A DNA stretch of 40,564 bases from Bacillota bacterium (GTDB lineage: Bacteria > Bacillota > UBA4882 > UBA10575), in the NCBI GenBank assembly GCA_012839115.1, contig DUNX01000036.1, positions 1-40,564 of the forward strand, read 5' to 3'. This document shows positions 8,624-15,411 of this stretch, in pieces. The translations under genes and the position numbers were made by a program. Position 1 is the stretch's first letter. Each line of letters starts with the position of its first letter. The notes below the pieces were generated by a model. It did no database searches and was not told the origin of the DNA. It worked only from the letters and a program-made list of their open reading frames with translations.

Positions 8624-9925
8624 ATGGCGAAAAAGAGATATGCTCTGGTTGGAACAGGGGGCAGGGCCGAGTTTTTTTACGGGGCGCTGGTTGGTGAGTA
8701 CAGAGAGACCAGTGAGTTGGTGGCCTTCTGCGACATCAACCGGACCAGGATGGATTATGCCAACAAGTTGCTGGTGGAGAAATACCAATACCACAAGGTT
8801 ACGACCTACTTAAGTAATGAATACGAAGAAATGATCAGAAAAGAAAAACCCGACTTTGTCATTGTCGCCTCCATTGACCGGACCCATCACACCTATATTA
8901 TCAAAGGCTTGGAACTGGGGTGTGATATTATCACCGAGAAACCGATGACGATTGATGCCGGGAGGTGCCAGGCGATCATCGACGCGGTTAAGCGCACCGG
9001 GAGAGAGGTGCGGGTGACCTTTAATTACCGTTACGCGCCAACCAACACCAAGGTTAAAGAGTTGATCCAGAGCGGTGTGATTGGGGAGGTTTTCTCCGTC
9101 CACTTTGAGTGGGCTCTTGACATCTACCACGGGGCCGACTATTTCCGCAGGTGGCACCGGGACAAGCGCAACAGTGGCGGGCTCCTGATCCACAAATCCA
9201 CCCACCATTTTGACCTGGTCAATTTCTGGCTGGACACGGAACCGGAGACGGTCTACGCCAGGGGCGGTCTCCGCTTCTACGGCAGGGAAAACGCGGAAAA
9301 CCGGGGCCTAACCAAGTTTTACTATCGGGCTTACGGCAGTGAAAACGCGGTGGGGGACCCCTTTGCCCTCGATCTAACAGAAGACCCGCATCTGGCCGCC
9401 ATGTACCTGGCGGCGGAGAAAGAAGACGGTTACCACCGGGACCAAAGCGTCTTCGGGGACGGGATCAGTATCGAGGATACCCTGGCTGTCCTGGTTACTT
9501 ATAAAAACAAAGCCCTCCTCACCTATTCCCTCAACACCTACCTGCCCTGGGAAGGCTATATTGTTGCCTTCAACGGCAGTAAGGGCCGGATCGAGGTGAC
9601 GGTGCGGGAAAAATCTGCCATTAATGCCGGGAAAGAAAGGCCGGAAAAGGGGGTAATGAAAGGGGGTCTCCAGGAGGAAAACACCATCCGTGTGCTGCCG
9701 ATGTTTGGGCAGCCGTATCTAGTGGAGATCGATGAAGGCCAGGGTGGGCACGGCGGCGGTGACCCCCTGTTGCTGCGGGATATTTTTGGTCCGCCGGGAG
9801 AGGATAAGTTTAACCGCGCCGCCTCCCATATTGACGGGGCCAAGTCGATTCTAACGGGAATTGCCGGGAACATTTCCCTACAGACCGGGCTGCCGGTGGC
9901 AGTCGACGGGTTGGTTAAGTTCTGA
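8624..9925 (+). CDS. Gfo/Idh/MocA family NAD(P)-dependent sugar oxidoreductase
   Basis: 433-aa cytoplasmic dehydrogenase. The Rossmann dinucleotide motif is at the N-terminus (YALVGTGGRAEFF, residues 6-18), the family EKP triad with the catalytic Lys at 105-107 (Lys106), and the C-terminal domain begins with VTFNYRYAP. Conserved KSTHHFDLVNFWL (about 191-203) supplies the catalytic His/Asp. Ribosome binding site GGGAGG precedes the ATG. Known for the family: oxidation or reduction of a sugar, sugar acid or sugar-linked hydroxyl. Its position between a glycosidase and uxaA suggests oxidation or epimerisation of a sugar released by the glycosidase, or an oxidation-assisted glycoside cleavage; that is inference. 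Confidence 0.88.
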   Translation: MAKKRYALVGTGGRAEFFYGALVGEYRETSELVAFCDINRTRMDYANKLLVEKYQYHKVTTYLSNEYEEMIRKEKPDFVIVASIDRTHHTYIIKGLELGCDIITEKPMTIDAGRCQAIIDAVKRTGREVRVTFNYRYAPTNTKVKELIQSGVIGEVFSVHFEWALDIYHGADYFRRWHRDKRNSGGLLIHKSTHHFDLVNFWLDTEPETVYARGGLRFYGRENAENRGLTKFYYRAYGSENAVGDPFALDLTEDPHLAAMYLAAEKEDGYHRDQSVFGDGISIEDTLAVLVTYKNKALLTYSLNTYLPWEGYIVAFNGSKGRIEVTVREKSAINAGKERPEKGVMKGGLQEENTIRVLPMFGQPYLVEIDEGQGGHGGGDPLLLRDIFGPPGEDKFNRAASHIDGAKSILTGIAGNISLQTGLPVAVDGLVKF

Positions 9926-9949
9926 CCAAACTGATAAGCGGGGGGACCA

Positions 9950-11485
9950 ATGAAAGCCGATTGTTTATTGATTCATAAGGACGACAATGTGGTGGTGGCA
10001 TTAAGACCACTGGCCAAAGGGCAGGCGGTTACTGCCGGCGGTGAGACTATTTTCCTAAAGACCGATATCCCCGCCGGACACAAAATTGCCCGCCGCCAAA
10101 TCGGCAAAGGGGAAAATGTCATTAAGTACGGCCACCCCATCGGCCACGCCACTGCGGCGATCCTCGCCGGGGGGTGGGTGAACAGCCACAACCTGAAGAC
10201 CAACCTCTCCGGGACGCTGGATTATTCGTACCGGCCGGAGCGCCTGCGGTCACCGGGCCCGGAGGCGGACCGGGTTTTTCCTGGCGGCGAGGCCAGTTTT
10301 AATGGCTACATCAGGGAAAACGGGGATGTGGGAATCCGTAACGAGATCTGGATACTAAATACCGTTGGTTGTATTAACAAAACAGCGGAGACCATCGCCA
10401 GAATCGCTGATGAACGGTTCAGTGACAAGGGGCGCCCGGAGCCGCGGGGAATCGACGGGGTCTATCATTTTCCCCACCCCTTTGGCTGCTCCCAATTGGG
10501 GGACGACCTCCTGAATACCCAGAAGATCCTGGCCGGCCTTGCGCACCACCCGAATGCCGGCGGCGTGCTGGTCCTTGGTCTCGGTTGTGAAAACAACCAT
10601 ATCGATGAGGTCAAAAAGGTCCTCGGGGATTACGACGAAAGGCGGGTCAAATTCCTTGCCGCGCAGGAAGTTGAGGATGAAACCGCTGAAGCATTGCGCC
10701 TATTGGAAGAACTCGCCGGTTATGCCGCCGGTTTTAAAAGGGAACCGGTTCCCGTCGCCAAATTGAAGGTGGGCTTAAAATGTGGTGGTTCCGATGGCTT
10801 CTCCGGGATCTCCGCCAACCCCTTGGTGGGGGCGTTTTCCGACCTTCTTCTCGTCCGCGGCGGGACCGCAGTCTTGACAGAGATTCCGGAGATCTTTGGG
10901 GCGGAAACGATTCTAATGGCGAGGGCCGAAAGGGAAGAGGTCTTCGCGAAAATAGTGAAGCTGGTGAATGATTTTAAAGATTATTACCTCCGGCACGGGC
11001 AGCCGGTTTATGAGAACCCGTCGCCCGGGAACAAAGCCGGCGGTATCACCACTTTGGAGGAGAAATCCCTGGGGTGTATCGAAAAGGCCGGGTCTGCGCC
11101 GGTGGTGGATGTTCTTTCCTACGGGGAACGCCTGCAGAAAACCGGGTTACACCTCCTGGAGGGGCCTGGGAACGACCTGGTCTCCGTAACCGCCCTGGCC
11201 GCCGCCGGTGCGCAACTGGTGCTTTTCACAACCGGCAGGGGAACCCCTTACGGCGGTCCCGTACCGACAGTGAAAATAGCAACCACTTCCGAACTTTATC
11301 AGAAAAAGAAGCACTGGATTGATTTTGATGCGGGGGAGATCCTGACCGGCATTAGCGGCCTTACTGAACTGGCGGACCAGTTGTTTGCCTATGTCATTGA
11401 CGTCGCCTCCGGTCGGGCTTATACCCGTAATGAGATTAACGGCACAAGAGATGTCGCCATCTTAAAGAATGGAATATGTCTTTAG
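9950..11485 (+). CDS. uxaA: Altronate dehydratase
   Basis: Dehydrates D-altronate to 2-keto-3-deoxygluconate in the galacturonate branch of hexuronate catabolism. The 511-aa protein has an N-terminal SAF-type domain (about residues 1-75, ending near IGHATAAILAGGWVNSHNL) and the UxaA/GarD catalytic part with NTVGCINK, HPFGCSQLG, GLGCENN and KCGGSDGFSGISANPLVG; the conserved cysteines and histidines are metal-ligand candidates. Length is normal for the two-domain enzyme. The last codons overlap the first, partial unit of a downstream 39-bp tandem array, so the 3' end of this gene seeded the repeats. uxaC and the KDG kinase/aldolase are not in the window. Confidence 0.92.
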   Translation: MKADCLLIHKDDNVVVALRPLAKGQAVTAGGETIFLKTDIPAGHKIARRQIGKGENVIKYGHPIGHATAAILAGGWVNSHNLKTNLSGTLDYSYRPERLRSPGPEADRVFPGGEASFNGYIRENGDVGIRNEIWILNTVGCINKTAETIARIADERFSDKGRPEPRGIDGVYHFPHPFGCSQLGDDLLNTQKILAGLAHHPNAGGVLVLGLGCENNHIDEVKKVLGDYDERRVKFLAAQEVEDETAEALRLLEELAGYAAGFKREPVPVAKLKVGLKCGGSDGFSGISANPLVGAFSDLLLVRGGTAVLTEIPEIFGAETILMARAEREEVFAKIVKLVNDFKDYYLRHGQPVYENPSPGNKAGGITTLEEKSLGCIEKAGSAPVVDVLSYGERLQKTGLHLLEGPGNDLVSVTALAAAGAQLVLFTTGRGTPYGGPVPTVKIATTSELYQKKKHWIDFDAGEILTGISGLTELADQLFAYVIDVASGRAYTRNEINGTRDVAILKNGICL

Positions 11486-11720
11486 AGGATGGCGGCCATC
11501 TTAAAGAATGGAATATGTCTTTAGAGGATGGCGACCATCTTAAAGAATGGGATATATCTTTAGAGGATGGCGACCATCTTAAAGAATGGGATATATCTTT
11601 AGAGGATGGCGGCCATCCTTAAGGATGGTATATATCTTTAAGAGATGGCGGCTATCTTCAAGGATTGCGTATATTTTTGGGATGGCGGTCATTTTTAAGG
11701 ATAGCGTATACCTTTAGGAA
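11446..11720 (+). repeat. 39-bp tandem repeat array between uxaA and uxaB
   Basis: About seven copies with exact 39-nt spacing for the first six (homologous positions 11461, 11500, 11539, 11578, 11617, 11656), then a 37-nt step. Copies 1-4 are nearly identical and later copies decay. Copy 1 is the end of uxaA including its TAG. Each unit carries two overlapping palindromes: GATGGC-G-GCCATC and CCATCnTTAArnATGG; in copy 5 the second is a perfect 16-mer, CCATCCTTAAGGATGG. One frame stays open for 48 codons (11476-11622) as a 13-residue repeat, probably by chance. The rest of the gap to uxaB (11721-11872) shows no further structure. Confidence 0.9.
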
Positions 11721-11872
11721 TGGCATTATAATAAGTTGGGTAGCGCAGGCACGGAGGAAACTTGGAAAGCGGTGTATGCCGGGGGAAGCAAGAAACCGGA
11801 AAACTTACAAGCCTGTATGGGTCGGGTGCGGAGACATATGTTGCTTTCCAGGCCACTGTGGAGGGAAAGTGA

Positions 11873-13642
11873 ATGGAAAGGTTAAGCCGGGCGGTACTGG
11901 TAAAAGAAAAAGCACTGGCTGAAGGAAAGGCGCCGGTTGAAGGAGAGGCGCCTGCTAAGGGAAAGGTTTCGGCTGAAGGAAAGATGCCGGCCGGAGTCGC
12001 CCGTATGGCTGCGCGGAGCTTGGCACTGCAGGAAGGTTTACCGGAAAAAGTGATCCAGTTTGGCGAAGGGAAATTTTTGAGGGCCTTTGCCTGCTGGATG
12101 ATCCAGCAGATGAATGAAAAAGGCCTCTTCAACGGCAGGGTTGTCGTGGTCCAACCGCTCCCGGAGGGCTTAATCGATGCCTTGAACCGGCAGGACGGGC
12201 TTTATACCGTAGTTCTGCGTGGCATCGAACAAGGGAAAAAGGTGGAGAGGGTTGAGATCATCTCCGCGGTATCAAGAGGGATCAACCCCTACACCGGTTG
12301 GCCGGAACTGCTCAAGGCGGGTGAAGGAGAAGAGATCGAATTAATCATCTCCAACACAACGGAAGCGGGCATCACCTACCTGCCGGAAGAGTATATTGAG
12401 GGGAAGACCCCCCGCTCTTTCCCGGGGAAGCTGGCCGCCCTTTTGTACCACCGTTTTCAGGCAACCGGGGGTAGCCCGGAAGCCGGCCTGACCATCATCC
12501 CCTGCGAGTTGATCCCTGATAACGGCAAGAAACTAAAGGAGATCGTCCTGCGGCTGGCTACCGAATGGCGGCTGCCTGGGGAGTTTAGCGCCTGGGTAAA
12601 GCAGCATAACCGTTTTTGCAACACCCTGGTCGACCGGATTGTCACCGGTTATCCTGCAGAGGAGACAGAATACTTCCAGTCCTTACTGGGTTACGAGGAT
12701 CCCCTCCTGACCATCGGCGAACCCTTTCACCTTTGGGTCATTGATGGCCCGCCGGAAATAGCTAAGAGATTCCCCCTGGAGAAAGCCGGCTTAAATGTGA
12801 AGCGGGGAGATGTCACCCCCTACCGGGACCTGAAAGTCCGTCTTCTGAACGGGCCCCACATCATGATGGTGGCCGTCGCTTTTTTGGCAGGGGCCGATAC
12901 GGTCCAGGACGTAATGGAGGATGATTTGTTAAGGGATTACATCCGGGAGGGGATAAAGGAGATCTACCCCACCGTTGCCCTGGCCGACGCCGAAAAGATA
13001 AGTTTTGTCGAGGCGGTAATGGAACGCTTCGCCAACCCCCATAACAAACATTATTTGCAAGATATTGCCCTGAATTCCGTCACCAAGTTTAAAGAGCGCC
13101 TAATCCCGGTGCTATTGGCTCATGTGCGCCCACGTGCGCACCGCACCGGTGCGCATGGCAATACGCATACACGCGGTGCCGACCGCACCGGTGAGTACTG
13201 CACAAGTGCACATCGCAATCGCACATCTGGAGAAGCCGGCGCGGAGAATGAACGATTGCCTGAAACAATCCTCCTGACCCTGGCGGGGTTGTTGGTCTTC
13301 AACAGGCCTGTTGATACAGGTACGCACAGCGGCAAAACCGTCCGTCCCGGCGAAGTCGATGACGGGTTACAGGGGAAGCGGGGCGAAAACGGTTATGTTA
13401 TCGCCGACCGCCCGGAGATCCTGGCGGCGTTTGCGAAGGCCTGGAGCAGGTTTGACGGTACAGAAGAGAGCCTTTTCAGTTTGGTAGCGGAAATTCTGGG
13501 TAATATGGGGATCTGGGGGGAGAACCTGCATGGGATCCCCGGCTTAACAAGGGCCGTATCTCGCTATTTAGCTGAGATTATAAAAAACGGCATGCGGGAG
13601 ACGGTGGAGAAACTGTTGCGTGCGCGGTATAAGACAATATAA
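11873..13642 (+). CDS. uxaB: Tagaturonate reductase (altronate oxidoreductase)
   Basis: NADH-dependent reductase interconverting tagaturonate and altronate, the step before UxaA. The mannitol-dehydrogenase-type core is clear: VIQFGEGKFLRAFACWMI, IISNTTEAGI, the FCNTLVDRIVTGYP motif, and KVRLLNGPHIMMVAVAFLAG with the catalytic Lys region. At 589 aa it is about 100 residues longer than typical. The excess comes from a Lys/Glu/Gly 6-residue repeat after MERLSRAVL (residues 14-41) and from low-complexity segments at about 417-458 and 480-505. Ribosome binding site GGAGGGA lies ahead of ATG 11873. Together with uxaA it indicates galacturonate use. Confidence 0.9.
   Translation: MERLSRAVLVKEKALAEGKAPVEGEAPAKGKVSAEGKMPAGVARMAARSLALQEGLPEKVIQFGEGKFLRAFACWMIQQMNEKGLFNGRVVVVQPLPEGLIDALNRQDGLYTVVLRGIEQGKKVERVEIISAVSRGINPYTGWPELLKAGEGEEIELIISNTTEAGITYLPEEYIEGKTPRSFPGKLAALLYHRFQATGGSPEAGLTIIPCELIPDNGKKLKEIVLRLATEWRLPGEFSAWVKQHNRFCNTLVDRIVTGYPAEETEYFQSLLGYEDPLLTIGEPFHLWVIDGPPEIAKRFPLEKAGLNVKRGDVTPYRDLKVRLLNGPHIMMVAVAFLAGADTVQDVMEDDLLRDYIREGIKEIYPTVALADAEKISFVEAVMERFANPHNKHYLQDIALNSVTKFKERLIPVLLAHVRPRAHRTGAHGNTHTRGADRTGEYCTSAHRNRTSGEAGAENERLPETILLTLAGLLVFNRPVDTGTHSGKTVRPGEVDDGLQGKRGENGYVIADRPEILAAFAKAWSRFDGTEESLFSLVAEILGNMGIWGENLHGIPGLTRAVSRYLAEIIKNGMRETVEKLLRARYKTI
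11912..11995 (+). repeat. 18-bp tandem repeat coding the UxaB N-terminal extension
   Basis: Four in-frame 18-bp units plus a partial fifth, encoding ALAEGK, APVEGE, APAKGK, VSAEGK and MPAG. The units are diverged but the register is exact. They are inserted between the usual N-terminal MERLSR motif and the conserved LPEKVIQFGEG start of the fold. Confidence 0.8.
13121..13246 (+). repeat. In-frame GCAC/CGTG-rich insertion in uxaB
   Basis: About 126 bases (42 codons) dominated by GTGCGC, CACGTG, GCGCAC and ATACGC words. They code for an Arg/His/Thr/Gly-rich stretch between the conserved VTKFKERLIPVLL helix and NERLPETILLTLAGLL. A 12-nt direct repeat, ACCGCACCGGTG, occurs at 13140-13151 and 13182-13193, 42 nt (14 codons) apart. 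Confidence 0.6.
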
Positions 13643-13719
13643 CACGTTTCCAGAAAAATCCTCCGCCGCAGGCAAAGGGATAAGGCACAGGCAAAGGGAT
13701 AATCTGCAATTCAGCCAAA

Positions 13720-13755
13720 GAAAAGACGGCTGCCTTCTCAGTCAGCCGTCTTTTC
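13720..13755. terminator. Bidirectional terminator between uxaB and the beta-barrel gene
   Basis: Perfect 13-bp stem GAAAAGACGGCTG / CAGCCGTCTTTTC with a 10-nt loop; T-rich on both strands. It lies between two convergent genes. Confidence 0.85.
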
Positions 13756-13772
13756 GTGTATGTTCGTGCCGA

Positions 13773-14249
13773 TTACCAGGTATATCCCAGTGCCAGGCGA
13801 AGTGCAGGCCCGAAACCACCAAAAGTGTATCCTTCCATTTTAGCTGTGATATAGGATCCTCCTGCACCGGCTTCGACAGTGAAGCCCTTGTCAAAAACCC
13901 ATTTGAAACCACACAGTCCCTGAATTGCAAATCCTGTGGCAGAAGTTCCCGGTGCACTTACAGATACAAAGGACACATCTCCTTCGGCAAAAAGACCGGA
14001 TCTTTCTCCCTTCAAGTATTTTCTGTAACCGGCGCCGACTTCAAATCCACTAACAACTCCTACGTTGACAAAACCCGCGGAAAGTAAGAGGCTGTTTAGA
14101 TTGCCCAAAGGTTTCTCGTACTGTGCGTTTAAAACTCCGCCCATCAGGCCTAAGGGGTTCACCGTAATGGTTTGGTCTGCCGCCATTGAGACACTGGCAA
14201 AGGAGAGAATAAGCACCAAAGTTAATAAAATGGATGTTATCTTTTTCAT
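13773..14249 (-). CDS. Outer-membrane beta-barrel-like secreted protein
   Basis: 158-aa protein with a classical signal peptide (MKK, hydrophobic core, cleavage near SMA/ADQ) followed by strands of alternating hydrophobic residues and turns: LLLSAGFVNVGV, FEVGAGYRKYL, GLFAEGDVSFVSV, GFAIQGLCGFKWVF, FTVEAGAGGSYITA. It ends in LRLALGYTW, and a C-terminal aromatic residue is the usual outer-membrane insertion signal. Eight strands are plausible, as in small OmpA/OmpW-like barrels; no specific function is recognised. AAGGAGGT precedes the ATG and the promoter is a perfect consensus, so expression should be high. If it is a true outer-membrane protein, the organism is diderm. Confidence 0.75.
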   Translation of the reverse strand: MKKITSILLTLVLILSFASVSMAADQTITVNPLGLMGGVLNAQYEKPLGNLNSLLLSAGFVNVGVVSGFEVGAGYRKYLKGERSGLFAEGDVSFVSVSAPGTSATGFAIQGLCGFKWVFDKGFTVEAGAGGSYITAKMEGYTFGGFGPALRLALGYTW

Positions 14250-14281
14250 TAAATATACCTCCTTATAAGAGATTTTTTTTA

Positions 14282-14310
14282 ATTATATTGTAAACTTATT
14301 AAATTGTCAA
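14282..14310 (-). promoter_or_regulatory. Consensus sigma-A promoter of the beta-barrel gene
   Basis: On the minus strand: TTGACA (14310-14305), exactly 17 bp, TATAAT (14287-14282). Both hexamers match consensus perfectly. The transcript would start about 25-30 bases ahead of the ATG. Confidence 0.85.
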
Positions 14311-14365
14311 CATATTTTGGAAAACTATTATGGACAAAACCGGATGTAAAAATTAATTTAGGTTC

Positions 14366-14402
14366 TTGTTTTTCTTCATCTGTCCGGTATAATTATTACC
14401 GG
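14366..14402 (+). promoter_or_regulatory. Promoter with overlapping palindrome, YkgJ-family gene
   Basis: TTGTTT (14366-14371), 16 bp, TATAAT (14388-14393). The -10 box sits inside the inverted repeat CCGGTA-taattat-TACCGG (14384-14402), a possible operator. The start codon is about 12 bases further on, so the leader is very short. Confidence 0.55.
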
Positions 14403-14414
14403 AAGGTGACACCG

Positions 14415-15095
14415 ATGTTTATTATCAATCAAGCAGATAATAACAACCCAGCAGTATCGTTTGAAGGATTAGAAGCCCTCCTGGCTTTTTACCGGGAAGT
14501 CGATACTGTAACAAACGAGTTCAAGAAACAGGGGAAAGTGGACTGCTTGCGCTCTTGCCGGGAATGTTGCCGGACGTCCGCGGCCAACATTGAGGTGTCG
14601 GTCTTTGAATTTCTCCCTTTGAGCATTCATCTTTGGCAGACGGGAAAAGCCGAATTCTGGCTGGCCCGGGCGGCTGCAGCGGCGCCGGACTCTCCTTGCG
14701 TGCTTCTTAATGAGAATGCCCTTTTTCAGCCGGAAGGAGGGTGCCGGTTCTACGCCTGGCGACCGTTGTTATGCCGTTTATTCGGGTTTTCCGCGGTGGA
14801 GGATAAATACGGGCAGCCGGTCATCTCCCTTTGCCGCAGGATTACTCAGAAAAATCCCGGACTGCGGGAAAGACTGCAAGCGCAGGTGGAGAGTGGCCTG
14901 CCTGTACCAATCAATTCATCCTACGCCCGGAGAGTTTCTCTCCTCAACCCCGCCCTGGGCCAAACGCGTTACCCGATTAATAAAGCGCTTTTGTTGGCGC
15001 TGGAAACTACCGGGTTCCGTCTGGCCCTGGCCGGGGAGGATGGACACCCGCGCGAGACGCCGCCGGATGTCCCGCCGGTAGGAAAACCGGCTTGA
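14415..15095 (+). CDS. YkgJ-family cysteine cluster protein
   Basis: 226-aa cytoplasmic protein of the YkgJ (putative zinc/iron-chelating) family. The cysteine pattern is visible: Cys44, Cys48, Cys51 and Cys52 (CLRSCRECC), Cys95, Cys110 in GGCRFYAWRPLLCRLFGF with Cys120, and a further Cys near 139. The biochemical role of the family is not established. I start it at ATG 14415 because GGAAGGTGA lies just ahead and the -10 box is at 14388; the longer in-frame start at 14304 would lie upstream of that promoter. A strong terminator follows the gene. Confidence 0.82.
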   Translation: MFIINQADNNNPAVSFEGLEALLAFYREVDTVTNEFKKQGKVDCLRSCRECCRTSAANIEVSVFEFLPLSIHLWQTGKAEFWLARAAAAAPDSPCVLLNENALFQPEGGCRFYAWRPLLCRLFGFSAVEDKYGQPVISLCRRITQKNPGLRERLQAQVESGLPVPINSSYARRVSLLNPALGQTRYPINKALLLALETTGFRLALAGEDGHPRETPPDVPPVGKPA

Positions 15096-15183
15096 GGGTG
15101 AACCGTAAAAAATGAGAAAGGGAGCGAAGTTTGGAAGAAGCGGATCTGGGAAAGTGCAGAATCTGCCTTCTTTAGCGCTGCAT

Positions 15184-15217
15184 ACAAAAAAACACGGAAG
15201 TATCCGTGTTTTTTTGT
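15184..15217. terminator. Rho-independent terminator after YkgJ-family gene
   Basis: 15-bp perfect stem ACAAAAAAACACGGA / TCCGTGTTTTTTTGT with a 4-nt loop. A-rich and T-rich arms could make it work on both strands. Confidence 0.9.
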
Positions 15218-15352
15218 AAACGCCGGGTGATGAGCAATGGGCGTCGAGTAACAGGCATTGAACATCGAGGGAGAACGACGAAGGTCGAACAACGAGTGGG
15301 TCGAGCGCCAAACCCCGGGTGACGAGCGACAAGTAACGAGGGCCGGGACCTG
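15218..15352. repeat. CGAG/GACG low-complexity intergenic tract
   Basis: About 135 bases composed of degenerate GAGCAA, CGAGTAAC, GACGA and CGAGCG words, with an imperfect direct repeat CGGGTGAyGAGCrA near 15222 and 15317. No ORF or hairpin stands out. Confidence 0.5.
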
Positions 15353-15381
15353 TTGCCCCGAACAAATGTTTGTGTTATAAT
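15353..15381 (+). promoter_or_regulatory. Promoter of the radical SAM / DUF4130 operon
   Basis: TTGCCC (15353-15358), 17 bp, TATAAT (15376-15381), 30 bases ahead of the ATG. Confidence 0.7.
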
Positions 15382-15411
15382 ATAAAAGAACATGTGTTCG
15401 GAGGCGAGAGA

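Noticed and set aside
11446-11720. CRISPR array
   Set aside because: Units are contiguous 39-bp tandem copies with no unique spacers and no cas genes nearby.
15218-15352. Small gene or RNA in the CGAG-rich gap
   Set aside because: The sequence is degenerate simple repeats without a start signal, stable fold or conserved motif that I could identify.
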